DNA of 64,000 nt, taken from NCBI RefSeq assembly GCF_013149805.1, contig NZ_JABEZT010000002.1, forward strand, positions 543,003-607,002, in the 5' to 3' direction. A model generated the notes under the pieces. The model saw only the letters and a list, made by a program, of their open reading frames with translations. It had not been told where the DNA came from and made no database searches. The stretch comes from Isoptericola chiayiensis. GTDB taxonomy: Bacteria > Actinomycetota > Actinomycetes > Actinomycetales > Cellulomonadaceae. Made by a program: the position numbers and the translations under genes. Position 1 is the stretch's first letter; the number at the start of each line of letters is the position of its first letter. This document shows positions 40,378 through 48,625 of the stretch, one piece after another.

Positions 40378-42495
40378 TCAGGCGCGCGCCCGCATCCTCC
40401 AGAGCAGCCAGACGAAGTAGGGGGTGCCGATGACGGCGCACATCAGCCCGGCCGGGATCTGCGCGGGGGCGAGCGCCACCCGACCGACCAGGTCGGCGCA
40501 GACGACGAGGAGACCGCCGAGCACGACCGCCAGCGGCAGGAGCAGGGCGTGGCGCTTGCCGACGAGCAGGCGGGCGGCGTGGGGTGCCACGAGCCCCACG
40601 AACGCGATGACGCCGACGCTCGCCGTCGCGGCGGCGGTGAGCAGGACGGCCAGCGCCAGGACGGTGCGTCGCACGCGGGGCACGTCGACGCCGAGCACGT
40701 GCGGGGTGTCCTCGTCCCACTGCAGCAGGTCGAGGTCGCGGTGCAGCGGGACGAGCACGACGGCGGCCGCGAGGAGCACGAGCGCCAGCGGGACGAGCTG
40801 ACCGAAGGACGCACCGTAGGTGGAGCCGCCCAGCCAGGTGATCGCGGCGTTCTGGTTCCACGGGTCCGTGCGCACCAGCAGCAGCGTCGTCAGGGCTCCG
40901 GCGGCGGCGCCGGTGCCCACCCCGACCAGGACCATCCGGCCCTGGTCGGCGCGGCCGCGGGTGCCGAGGGTGAAGATGACCAGCGCGGCCACCGCCGCGC
41001 CCGCGAGAGCGCCGGCCAGCGTCTGCAGGAACGAGACGGACGGCAGCACGACGATCGTGGTGACGGCGCCGAGACCGGCGGCGGCGGAGATGCCGAGCAC
41101 GCCCGGGTCGGCGAGCGGGTTCCGGGTGACGCCCTGCACGAGGACGCCGGCGAGCGCGAGCGCCATGCCCGCCAGCAGCGCGGCCAGCACGCGGGGCACC
41201 CGGGTGCTCAGGACGACGTCGATGCGCACGGAGGCCACGCCCTGCAGCCAGTGGGCGACGTCGCCCAGCAGCACCAGGCTGTCCCCGACCAGCACCCCGG
41301 CCACCAGCGCGCCTCCGAGCGCGACCAGGGCCACGACGAGGACGGCGACGGAGACGGTCCGGCGGCGCGTGGCACCCCGCATCCCGGCCAGGGCGTCGCC
41401 GGTCATGCCGGTCCGGGCGCGCTGGGCGAGGACCACGAGGAACGCCGCCCCGAGCAGCGAGGTGATGACGCCGGTGGGGAGCGTGACCCCGGAGACGGCG
41501 CCGAACGCGGCGCGCGCGAAGACGTCGGCGGACAGCACCAGCGCCACGCCGGCGACGGCGCTGACCGGGACGAGGACCCGGTGGCGGCGCAGCGCCGGGG
41601 CGCGGCGGGCGAGCATCCGCACCAGGACGGGGGCGCACAGGCCGACGAACCCGATCGGTCCGGCGATGCTGACCGCCGTCGTGGCCAGGAGCACCGCGAT
41701 CGCCACGAGCCCCAGGCGCGTCCGGCCGACGGCGACGCCGAGGGAGCGGGCGGCGTCGTCGCCGAGCTGGAGCAGGTCGAGCCGGCGACCGAGGAGCATC
41801 AGCAGGGCGAGGCCGACCACGACAAGCGGGGCGAGCTGACGAACGGCTTCGGACCCGTTCTGGGCGAGCGACCCGGCGCCCCAGGCGAAGAGGCCCTGGG
41901 TCTGCCACGGGAACAGCAGCAGGAGGACCGAGGTGATCGCGGACAGCCCGAGGGTGAGCGCGGACCCGGCCAGCACCAGGCGGATCGCCGAGACACCGGC
42001 GCCGGAGGAGATCGCCACGACGGTGAGCGCGGCGAGGAGCCCGCCGACGAACGCGACGGCCGCACCGGAGAAGACGCCCAGCGAGACCCCGCTGACGGCC
42101 ACGACGGTCAGCGCCAGGTAGGCGCCGGCGTTGACCGCGGTGGTGTCGGGCGAGGCGAGCGGGTTGCGCGCGACGCCCTGCATGGTGGCGCCCGAGGCGC
42201 CGAGCGCCGAACCCACGACGAGGGCGGCCACGAGACGCGGCACGCGCGACTCGGCGACGACGGCGGCGCCCTCGCCGGTACCGGCTCCAGTGACGACGGC
42301 CCACAGGTCGGCCACCGTCAGGTCGGCGGTGCCCTGGGTCAGGTGGACGACGACGGCGCCGACCAGCCACGCCAGGACGACCCCGACCGCGAGGGCCAGG
42401 CCGGCTCCCCCGGACGCGCGGCGTGCCGGGAGGGACGCCGGCCCCGGGTGCGGCGGGGTGCGTTCGAGCGTGCCGGTGGCGCCGCCGTCGTGCAT
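40378..42495 (-). CDS. Fused FecCD-type iron-siderophore permease
   Basis: 705-residue membrane protein made of two consecutive FecCD permease units in one chain, as in FhuB. Each unit has the family sequence: VVAESRVPRLVAALVVGSALGASGATMQGVARNPLASPD in the first and VVLSTRVPRVLAALLAGMALALAGVLVQGVTRNPLADPG in the second, with GFVGLCAPVLVRML and GFVGLVAPHAARLL later in each. About 18-20 TM helices are predicted. It forms the membrane pore for ferric-siderophore uptake with the SBP and ATPase encoded just upstream; the SBP stop is 5 nt before its start. Confidence 0.95.
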   Translation of the reverse strand: MHDGGATGTLERTPPHPGPASLPARRASGGAGLALAVGVVLAWLVGAVVVHLTQGTADLTVADLWAVVTGAGTGEGAAVVAESRVPRLVAALVVGSALGASGATMQGVARNPLASPDTTAVNAGAYLALTVVAVSGVSLGVFSGAAVAFVGGLLAALTVVAISSGAGVSAIRLVLAGSALTLGLSAITSVLLLLFPWQTQGLFAWGAGSLAQNGSEAVRQLAPLVVVGLALLMLLGRRLDLLQLGDDAARSLGVAVGRTRLGLVAIAVLLATTAVSIAGPIGFVGLCAPVLVRMLARRAPALRRHRVLVPVSAVAGVALVLSADVFARAAFGAVSGVTLPTGVITSLLGAAFLVVLAQRARTGMTGDALAGMRGATRRRTVSVAVLVVALVALGGALVAGVLVGDSLVLLGDVAHWLQGVASVRIDVVLSTRVPRVLAALLAGMALALAGVLVQGVTRNPLADPGVLGISAAAGLGAVTTIVVLPSVSFLQTLAGALAGAAVAALVIFTLGTRGRADQGRMVLVGVGTGAAAGALTTLLLVRTDPWNQNAAITWLGGSTYGASFGQLVPLALVLLAAAVVLVPLHRDLDLLQWDEDTPHVLGVDVPRVRRTVLALAVLLTAAATASVGVIAFVGLVAPHAARLLVGKRHALLLPLAVVLGGLLVVCADLVGRVALAPAQIPAGLMCAVIGTPYFVWLLWRMRARA

Positions 42496-42499
42496 GGCC

Positions 42500-43504
42500 T
42501 CAGGCCCCCAGGACGGCGACGAGGTCGTCGCTCCACGCCATCATCGACGCCGGGCCGCCGTAGGCCCAGATCCCGACGGCCGCGCGGTGGACGTGGCCCG
42601 CCTCGACGAAGGGCAGCTCCTCCCACAGCGGGTTGCCGGCCAGCTCAGCCTCGACGACGTCCTCGGGGTCGCCGTCGTTGCCCCAGTAGAGGAACCGCGT
42701 GTCGTCGGGCAGCTGGGTGAGGCCCTCGAGATCGAGGTAGGACAGGCCGAACCCGTCGTCGCCCGGGTCCTCCCAGGCGGCGGCCAGGCCCATCTCGACG
42801 GCGACCGCCTGCACGGCGGTGCGCGGGCCGTGCATGCGGATCGTCAGGTTGGCGCCGTCGGCGTACGGGGAGGTGAGCACCACGGGCGTCCCGGCGAGGC
42901 CGGCCGCCTCGATCGCGTCGGCGTTGGTGGCCAGCGTCTCGTCGAGCTCGGTCAGCACCTGCTCGGCCCGCTCCTGCGCACCGAGCACCGTGGCGATGGT
43001 CTCGAGGTCGCTGCGGATGGTGCCCAGCGGGTCCTCGGCGTCGGCCCCGGTGGTGACCATGACCGGCGCGATGCGCTCCATCTGCTCCATGGCCTCCTCG
43101 GGGACCGAGCCGTCGGCGCCGATGATCAGGTCGGGCTCGAGCTCGGCGATCGTCTCGATGCTGGGCTCGCGGCGCACGCCGACGTCGGTGGGGTCCTCGC
43201 GCAGCGGGGCGGCTTCGCCGACCCAGCTGCTGTACCCCTCGGGGTCGGACAGCCCGACGGGGTCGACGCCGAGCGTGACGACCATCTCGGCCTGGTTCCA
43301 CTCGAGGGCGACCACCCGTTCGGCCGGGCCGTCCGGCAGGACGATCTCCTCACCGCGCGCGTCGGTGACCGTGACCGGCTGGACCTCCGCGGACTCGGTG
43401 GCCTCCGGCTCTGCCTCGGCGGTGACGGCGTCGTCGGTGGTCCCGCACGCGGCGAGCGTCAGCCCGGCCGCGAGCGCGGTCACGAGGGCACGCGCAGTTC
43501 TCAT
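42500..43504 (-). CDS. Iron-siderophore substrate-binding lipoprotein
   Basis: 334-residue periplasmic-type binding protein of the FhuD/FepB class. The signal peptide ends in the lipobox LAAC (Cys about residue 20), then an acidic Ala/Glu linker. The two-lobe fold is visible: RVVALEWNQAEMVVTLGVDPVGLSD, PSIETIAELEPDLIIGADGSVPEEAMEQMERIAPVMV, a central helix with LGTIRSDLETIATVLG, and C-terminal PLWEELPFVEAGHVHRA. It captures the ferric siderophore outside the membrane. The ATP-binding gene lies 46 nt upstream in the same operon. Confidence 0.94.
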   Translation of the reverse strand: MRTARALVTALAAGLTLAACGTTDDAVTAEAEPEATESAEVQPVTVTDARGEEIVLPDGPAERVVALEWNQAEMVVTLGVDPVGLSDPEGYSSWVGEAAPLREDPTDVGVRREPSIETIAELEPDLIIGADGSVPEEAMEQMERIAPVMVTTGADAEDPLGTIRSDLETIATVLGAQERAEQVLTELDETLATNADAIEAAGLAGTPVVLTSPYADGANLTIRMHGPRTAVQAVAVEMGLAAAWEDPGDDGFGLSYLDLEGLTQLPDDTRFLYWGNDGDPEDVVEAELAGNPLWEELPFVEAGHVHRAAVGIWAYGGPASMMAWSDDLVAVLGA

Positions 43505-43550
43505 GTGATCTCTCCTTCTGGTGGGTGCAGCCCTGACGGGTGCGTGTCGT

Positions 43551-44378
43551 TCAGACGGCCGCCGCAGCGACCCGGTCCCGCAGCAGCTGCCGCGGCACGT
43601 GCACTCGGGGCACGCCGGTGCCGTCGTCGGCGTCGACGACGATCTCGATCTCGAAGACGCGGCTGAGGAGCTCGCCGCGCAACGCCTCGACGGGTGGGCC
43701 GTCCGCGACGACGCGGCCGGCCTCGAGGACGACGACGCGGTCGGCCAGGGCGGCGGCGTGGTTCAGGTCGTGCAGGACGGCGCCGACGGCGATGCCGTGG
43801 CCGTCGGCGAGCTCGCGGACCAGCTCGAGGACCTCGACCTGGTAGCGCAGGTCGAGATGGTTGGTGGGTTCGTCGAGCAGCAGCACGTCGGTGTCCTGGG
43901 CGAGCGCCCCGGCGATCCAGACGCGCTGCAGCTGGCCTCCCGAGAGCTCGTCCAGCATGTCGTCGGCGCGCTCGGCGAGCCGGGTCAGCCGCAGCGCGTG
44001 GTCCACCCGCTCGGGACCGTCGGGGTCGCTGCCGCGCCAGCGCGACCGGTGCGGGTGGCGTCCGAACTCGACGGCGTCGCGCACGGTGATGCCGGCGGGA
44101 GTGGGGCGGCTCTGGACCAGCATGGCCACCTCGCGGGCGAACTCGCGCGTGCTCAGCGCAGCCGCGGGTCGTCCGTCGCGCAGGGCGACCTCCCCGGCGC
44201 GCACCGGCTGCAGGCGGGCGACGCCACGCAGCAGCGTGGACTTGCCGGACCCGTTGGGCCCCACCAGGGCGGTCACCTGCCCGGGTCGCAGCTCCAGCGC
44301 GGCGGAGCGGACGACGTCGTCACGTCCGTAGCTGATGGACACACCCTCGGCACGGAGCCACGGTGCGGTGCCGGTCAT
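43551..44378 (-). CDS. Iron-siderophore ABC transporter ATP-binding protein
   Basis: 275-residue FepC/FhuC-type ATPase. Walker A GPNGSGKSTLLRG (about residues 38-50), Q-loop region VAMLVQSRPTPAG, signature LSGGQLQRVWIAGALAQ, Walker B VLLLDEPTNHLDL and the H-loop VLHDLNHAAALAD are all intact. The start is ATG 44378; an upstream in-frame opening crosses the iron boxes. It is the first gene of an operon ATPase-SBP-permease (order unusual but functional). DtxR/IdeR-like sites lie 21-54 bp upstream, implying iron repression. Confidence 0.95.
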   Translation of the reverse strand: MTGTAPWLRAEGVSISYGRDDVVRSAALELRPGQVTALVGPNGSGKSTLLRGVARLQPVRAGEVALRDGRPAAALSTREFAREVAMLVQSRPTPAGITVRDAVEFGRHPHRSRWRGSDPDGPERVDHALRLTRLAERADDMLDELSGGQLQRVWIAGALAQDTDVLLLDEPTNHLDLRYQVEVLELVRELADGHGIAVGAVLHDLNHAAALADRVVVLEAGRVVADGPPVEALRGELLSRVFEIEIVVDADDGTGVPRVHVPRQLLRDRVAAAAV

Positions 44379-44398
44379 GATGACGACGCCCCTCGATA

Positions 44399-44417
44399 GT
44401 TGGTAAGCCTGGCCTAA
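44399..44417 (-). promoter_or_regulatory. DtxR/IdeR-type iron box 1
   Basis: Minus strand TTAGGCCAGGCTTACCAAC matches the consensus TTAGGTTAGGCTAACCTAA at 13 or 14 of 19 positions, with both AGG/ACC half-site cores conserved. Located 21 bp before the ATPase start, where it would overlap the promoter. Confidence 0.7.
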
Positions 44418-44418
44418 G

Positions 44419-44432
44419 TGAGGCAAGCCTCA
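44419..44432. promoter_or_regulatory. DtxR/IdeR-type iron box 2 (perfect palindrome)
   Basis: TGAGGC-AA-GCCTCA is a perfect 6-bp-arm palindrome directly beside box 1 and resembles the TTAGGC...GCCTAA core. Two adjacent sites are common for tightly iron-repressed operons. Confidence 0.55.
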
Positions 44433-44616
44433 TCTTGGCGGCCGGGAGCGCCACGGGGCAAGCCCGTGGGCGGTGAGCACCGTCACACGGGCGGCACACG
44501 ACCCCTCGCCGGCCGTTCGCCGGGCGTCGTCCGCGAGCGCCCGTCCGAACACGTGACATGCGTGACAACGGGCCGCCGGGGCACACCACGGTCGTGCAGC
44601 GGAGGCACCCACCACA

Positions 44617-44622
44617 TACCCT
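44617..44622 (+). promoter_or_regulatory. -10 box (TACCCT) upstream of the kinase leader ORF
   Basis: TACCCT lies 10 nt before ATG 44633 of a 27-codon ORF and 90 nt before the kinase ATG. No other -10-like sequence is closer to the kinase. The preceding stretch 44433-44616 shows no gene. Confidence 0.4.
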
Positions 44623-44632
44623 GTGATGGCCC

Positions 44633-44716
44633 ATGACTGACACGACCCGGACCCCTGCCGCGTCCGCGCCGACGTGCGCCGACGCACCGCTCGACACCGC
44701 GCAGCGACCCCGATGA
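44633..44716 (+). CDS. Possible 27-aa leader peptide coupled to the kinase
   Basis: An ATG-started ORF of 27 codons, Thr/Ala/Pro/Arg rich, whose TGA stop overlaps the kinase ATG (ATGA at 44713-44716). It is headed by a -10-like TACCCT, so a leaderless or near-leaderless transcript could translate it and couple ribosomes into the kinase, which has no good ribosome site of its own. The peptide has no recognised domain. It may equally be chance, since in GC-rich DNA short open frames are frequent. Confidence 0.35.
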   Translation: MTDTTRTPAASAPTCADAPLDTAQRPR

Positions 44717-46398
44717 CCGGCACGCCACCCGAGGGAACGCCCGTCGCGTCACCCGACGGGCACGTGGTGCTCGGCGGCAAGTACGTCCTCGGCGACATCC
44801 TCGGCACCGGCGGCACGTACACCGTCTACGAGGCCACCCGCCTCGACGCCGCCGCTCTGCTCGACGACGCCGCTCCGGCCGACGACGGCGCCACCGGGTC
44901 CGCCCCCGCCGAGCCGCTGCTCATCAAGGTCCTCCACCCGCACCTGGTCGACGACGAGGCGACCCGTGCCGCCCTGGCCCGCGAGATCGCCGCCTCCGAG
45001 CGCGTCGACGACCCGCGCGTCGTCAAGGTCCTCGACACCGGCGAGGAGGAGGTCGCCGGCGCCACCGTGCCCTGGCTCCTGACCCGGCGCGTGCCCGGCG
45101 TCCCCCTCGCCGACCTCACCCCCGCGGACGGTCTGCCGTGGCCCCGGGCGATGCTCGTCGCCGACGGCCTCCTCGGGGCGCTCGCCGCCGTCCACGCCGC
45201 CGGTCTGGTGCACCGCGACGTCAGCCCCCGCAACGTCGTCGTCGACCAGGACGAGGCCGGCCGGACCACCGTCGGCCTGATCGACCTGGGGCTCGCCGCC
45301 CCCGGTGGCGGCGACGGCGACGGCGCCACCGTCGCCGGGTCGGCCGCGTACATGTCCCCCGAGCAGGCCCAGGGCAAGCCCCTCGACGCCCGCAGCGACC
45401 TCTACTCCGCGGGAGCGCTGACCTACTTCGCGCTCACCGGGCACCCGCCGTACGAGCGCACCGAGCCCGCCGACGTCCTGCGCGCCCACGTCGGCGCCCC
45501 GGTCCCCGCGCCGTCGGCTCGGCGGCCGAGCGTCCCCGCCTCCGTGGACCGGTTCGTCGCCCGGGCGATGGCGAAGGACCCGCAGCGCCGCTTCGACTCC
45601 GCCGCCGCGATGACCGCCGCCACCGCCGCCGTGCTCGGCCTCGCGGCCGGCGCCGCGGCCGGCGCGGACCCCGAGCGCACCGCTCCGCTCGACACCCTCG
45701 ACGACCACGACCCCGACCGGACGGCCGCCCTCGGCGCCGCCGGGACGACGGCGGCGCTCGCGGCGGTCGCAGCGGCCGCGAGCGGGGCGGAGATCCACCG
45801 CACCCGGCAGCTCGACGCGGTCGACGCCGCCGGGCTCGCGGACGACGCTCCGGCCGTACCCGCCGATCCGGACGGCACGGCGGACGAGACGCCGAGCCGG
45901 CGCGGCGCATGGATCCTCGCCGCGCTCCTCGTGCTGCTCCTGGCCGCGGGTGCGGTGGCCCTGCTGACCTGGCCCTGGGGAGGCGACGACGGCGGCACCC
46001 CGGTGGCGCCCGCCCCGTCCAGCGCCTCACCCACCCCGTCGCCGTCCCCGTCGCCGACGGAGACGCCGAGCGAGGAACCGGTCGTCCCGCCCTCCGAGCC
46101 CACGTCGACCCCGACCGAGGAGACCGCCGAACCCACGCCGTCGCCGACACCGAGCGAGGAGCCGTCGGAGGATCCGACTCCGACCGCGGACCCGACGCCC
46201 ACCGAGGAACCGACGGACGACCCGACCACGGCGGAACCCGACCCGACACCGACCGACGACGCCACGGACGCGCCGACCGAGGAACCGACCGACGACGCGA
46301 CCGCCCCGACCGGGACGGACCCGACCGACGGCCCGGATCCCGCACCGGGCGAGGACGCCACGGGTGCTCCCGCGGACGGCGCCTCACCGGCACCCTGA
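44713..46398 (+). CDS. Transmembrane Ser/Thr protein kinase, PknB-like
   Basis: 561 residues. Kinase domain about 15-300: glycine-rich loop LGTGGTYTVYEA, ATP-binding Lys in LLIKVLHPHL (about 73), catalytic loop LVHRDVSPRNVVVD (about 167; HRD and Asn kept, Lys of HRDLKPxN replaced by Ser), DLG in place of DFG (about 190), and GSAAYMSPEQAQGKPLDARSDLYSAGALTYFALTGHPPY. It is probably active. An Ala-rich juxtamembrane region follows, then one TM helix (about 396-425) and an external tail of Pro/Thr/Glu/Asp/Ser repeats without PASTA domains, likely spanning the wall. No phosphatase gene is adjacent. Confidence 0.9.
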   Translation: MTGTPPEGTPVASPDGHVVLGGKYVLGDILGTGGTYTVYEATRLDAAALLDDAAPADDGATGSAPAEPLLIKVLHPHLVDDEATRAALAREIAASERVDDPRVVKVLDTGEEEVAGATVPWLLTRRVPGVPLADLTPADGLPWPRAMLVADGLLGALAAVHAAGLVHRDVSPRNVVVDQDEAGRTTVGLIDLGLAAPGGGDGDGATVAGSAAYMSPEQAQGKPLDARSDLYSAGALTYFALTGHPPYERTEPADVLRAHVGAPVPAPSARRPSVPASVDRFVARAMAKDPQRRFDSAAAMTAATAAVLGLAAGAAAGADPERTAPLDTLDDHDPDRTAALGAAGTTAALAAVAAAASGAEIHRTRQLDAVDAAGLADDAPAVPADPDGTADETPSRRGAWILAALLVLLLAAGAVALLTWPWGGDDGGTPVAPAPSSASPTPSPSPSPTETPSEEPVVPPSEPTSTPTEETAEPTPSPTPSEEPSEDPTPTADPTPTEEPTDDPTTAEPDPTPTDDATDAPTEEPTDDATAPTGTDPTDGPDPAPGEDATGAPADGASPAP

Positions 46399-46446
46399 GT
46401 GGCGGGCCGGTCGGCGCCCCGACCGCCCGCGGCGGTCAGCGGCCGC

Positions 46447-46887
46447 TCACCGCGCGCGACCGCCGTTGATGTAGTCGGTGAGCTGGTCACGCTCGGCCTG
46501 GACCTCGGCCATCCGGCGCTTGACCACGTCTCCGATGCTCACGATGCCGACCAGCCGGCCCTCGTCCAGCACGGGCACGTGCCGGATGCGGCGCTGCGTC
46601 ATCACCGGCATCAGGTCGTCCAGCAGCGTGTCCGGCTCGCACGTGTGCACGTCCGCCGTCATGATCTGCGCCACCGGGGCGTCGAGCACACCGTCGCCGT
46701 CGCTGTGCAGGCGCCGGACCACGTCGCGCTCGCTGACGATGCCGTCCAGGTGAGCGCCGTCGTCGGACACCACGACCGCGCCGATCCGGTGCTCGGCGAG
46801 CAGCGCCAGCAGCTCGCGCACCGTGGTCTCCTGCGGCACGGTGACGACCCCGCCACCCTTGTGCCGCAACGTGTCGGTCACCCTCAT
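46447..46887 (-). CDS. Tandem CBS-domain protein
   Basis: 146-residue protein with two CBS domains: VTVPQETTVRELLALLAEHRIGAVVVSDDGAHLDGIVSERDVVRRL (about residues 14-60) and VHTCEPDTLLDDLMPVMTQRRIRHVPVLDEGRLVGIVSIGDVVKRRM (about 80-126). A short charged helix ends the chain. Free-standing CBS pairs bind adenosyl nucleotides such as AMP or NADH as energy sensors; members of this kind occur in dormancy/hypoxia regulons (Hrp1-like). It lies near universal-stress and flavodoxin genes, which fits such a role. Effector unknown. Confidence 0.92.
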   Translation of the reverse strand: MRVTDTLRHKGGGVVTVPQETTVRELLALLAEHRIGAVVVSDDGAHLDGIVSERDVVRRLHSDGDGVLDAPVAQIMTADVHTCEPDTLLDDLMPVMTQRRIRHVPVLDEGRLVGIVSIGDVVKRRMAEVQAERDQLTDYINGGRAR

Positions 46888-47106
46888 CCGGGCACCTCCG
46901 TCCCGTGCGTCCCGCGACCTCGTCGTCGCGCCGTGGCACCGACGCTACGCGCAACCGTGCCCGCTCGCCGGTCCGAGGTTTCACCCCCGGAGCACCGTCC
47001 CCGGCCTCGCGAGCGGGCGACCGGTCACTAGGCTCGTCCCCGAGGCGGCCCACCCCGGCGGGCCGCGCCGTCGGCGACGACACTGCCCCGCGAAGGAGCG
47101 CAGGAG

Positions 47107-48522
47107 ATGACGACGCTCACCACCCTCGACGGAGGCACCGTCGGGCTCGGCCCGGAGCTCGACGCGCTGGCCCGCGACCTGACGGGCACCCTGGTCCGCG
47201 CCGGCGACGCGGAGTACGACGACGCCCGGGCGCTCTGGAACGCCGTGACCGAGCGGCGCCCGGCCGCCATCGTGCGCTGCGCCACGACCGAGGACGTCCG
47301 CCGCTGCGTCCTGCTGGCCGCTGAGCACCGGCTGCTGGTCGCCGTGCGCGCCGGTGGCCACAACGTCGCCGGGACCGCCGGGGTCGACGGCGGCCTCGTC
47401 ATCGACCTGGGCCGGATGCGCGACGTCGTGGTCGACCCGGTCGCCCGGACCGCCCGGGTGGCCGGCGGGGCACGCCTCGGCGACCTGGACGCGGCGACCC
47501 AGCAGCACGGCCTGGCCACCCCCGCCGGCGTCTTCTCGGACACGGGCATCGGCGGGCTCGGCCTGACGGGCGGGATCGGATGGCTTCGCCGCCGGTACGG
47601 GCTCACCTGCGACAACATCGTCGGAGCGACCCTGGTGACCGCCGACGGCACCGTCCACGAGGTCGACGAGCACAGCGACCCCGCGCTGCTGCGAGGGCTG
47701 CGTGGCGGCGGTGGGAACCTCGGCGTGGTCACCGAGCTCGTGCTCCGGCTGCACCCGGTCGGTCCGGAGGTCTACGTCGGGTTCGTCATCCACCGGGCCG
47801 ACCGCGCGCTGGAGGTGCTGCGCACGTTCCGGGACTGGACCGCCGACCTGCCCGACGAGGTCTCCGCCATGGCCGTGCTCGGCGCCGCACCGGAGGACGA
47901 CGCCGTCCCGGCCGAGCTCGCCGGGCAGCCGTGCGTGATCGTGCTCGCCTGCTCCACCGACCTCGACCGCGGTCCCGAGCTGCTCGCCCCGGTCCGCGAC
48001 CTGCCCGACCCGGCAGCGGACCTCAGCGGCGTGATGCCGTACGTCGAGCTGCAGCAGATCTTCGACGCCGACTACCCGACCGGCATGCGGTACTACTGGC
48101 GCTCCCTGCACCTGCCCCAGCTGTCGGAGGAGGCGTTGCGCCGCGCCGTCGACCAGATGCACCGGCGTCCGTCCGCGCTGTCCACGATCGACCTGTGGCA
48201 CCTCGGCGGGGCGATGTCGCGCACCGCCGCACCCGAGACCGTCTACGGCGACCGCAGCGCACCGTTCCTCGTGGGGATCGAGGCGAACTGGACCGACGCC
48301 GCCGACGACGACGCCAACGTGCGGTGGGCGCGCGCCTGCGCCGCCGACCTCGACGACCTGTCCACCGGACGGGAGTACCTCAACTTCCCCGGCTTCCAGG
48401 AGGGCGGGCAGGGCACGCTCCGCGCCGCGCACGGCGAGGAGGCCTACGAACACCTCAGGGCGCTGAAGCGGCGCCTCGACCCCCACAACCTCTTCCGGCT
48501 GCACCAGAACGTCGCGCCCTGA
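47107..48522 (+). CDS. FAD-linked oxidoreductase (berberine-bridge type)
   Basis: 471-residue flavoprotein. The PCMH-type FAD domain has VAVRAGGHNVAGTAGVDGGLVIDLGRMRDVVVDP, where the His of GGHN is the usual covalent 8-alpha attachment site, and GIGGLGLTGGIGWLRRRYGLTCDNIVGATLVTADG. The C-terminus carries the BBE signature EYLNFPGF ... LDPHNLFRLHQNVAP. A possible second Cys attachment is replaced by Leu-Thr-Cys in the GLTCDN motif, consistent with bicovalent FAD. Such enzymes oxidise sugars, alcohols or alkaloids; substrate unknown. AAGGAG precedes ATG 47107. Confidence 0.92.
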   Translation: MTTLTTLDGGTVGLGPELDALARDLTGTLVRAGDAEYDDARALWNAVTERRPAAIVRCATTEDVRRCVLLAAEHRLLVAVRAGGHNVAGTAGVDGGLVIDLGRMRDVVVDPVARTARVAGGARLGDLDAATQQHGLATPAGVFSDTGIGGLGLTGGIGWLRRRYGLTCDNIVGATLVTADGTVHEVDEHSDPALLRGLRGGGGNLGVVTELVLRLHPVGPEVYVGFVIHRADRALEVLRTFRDWTADLPDEVSAMAVLGAAPEDDAVPAELAGQPCVIVLACSTDLDRGPELLAPVRDLPDPAADLSGVMPYVELQQIFDADYPTGMRYYWRSLHLPQLSEEALRRAVDQMHRRPSALSTIDLWHLGGAMSRTAAPETVYGDRSAPFLVGIEANWTDAADDDANVRWARACAADLDDLSTGREYLNFPGFQEGGQGTLRAAHGEEAYEHLRALKRRLDPHNLFRLHQNVAP

Positions 48523-48625
48523 GGGCGGGTCCGGTCCGGGACCTTCGGCCCACTGCGACGGGACATACGCACCTGGGCGGCCCGCTCCTCCCGTGGTGTG
48601 CTGGCGGCAGAGGGAGATGAGCACC

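Noticed and set aside
38539..42720. 1393-codon open frame on the plus strand opposite the polymerase and permease genes
   Set aside because: It is antisense to two well-conserved genes, has His/Gly/Arg-rich shadow composition and no recognisable domain. Long antisense frames are expected at this GC content.
44713..46398. Mobile element or phage origin for the accessory stretch 40-52 kb
   Set aside because: No integrase, transposase, direct repeats or composition shift is seen; the only tRNA (52.0 kb) shows no partial duplicate in the window.
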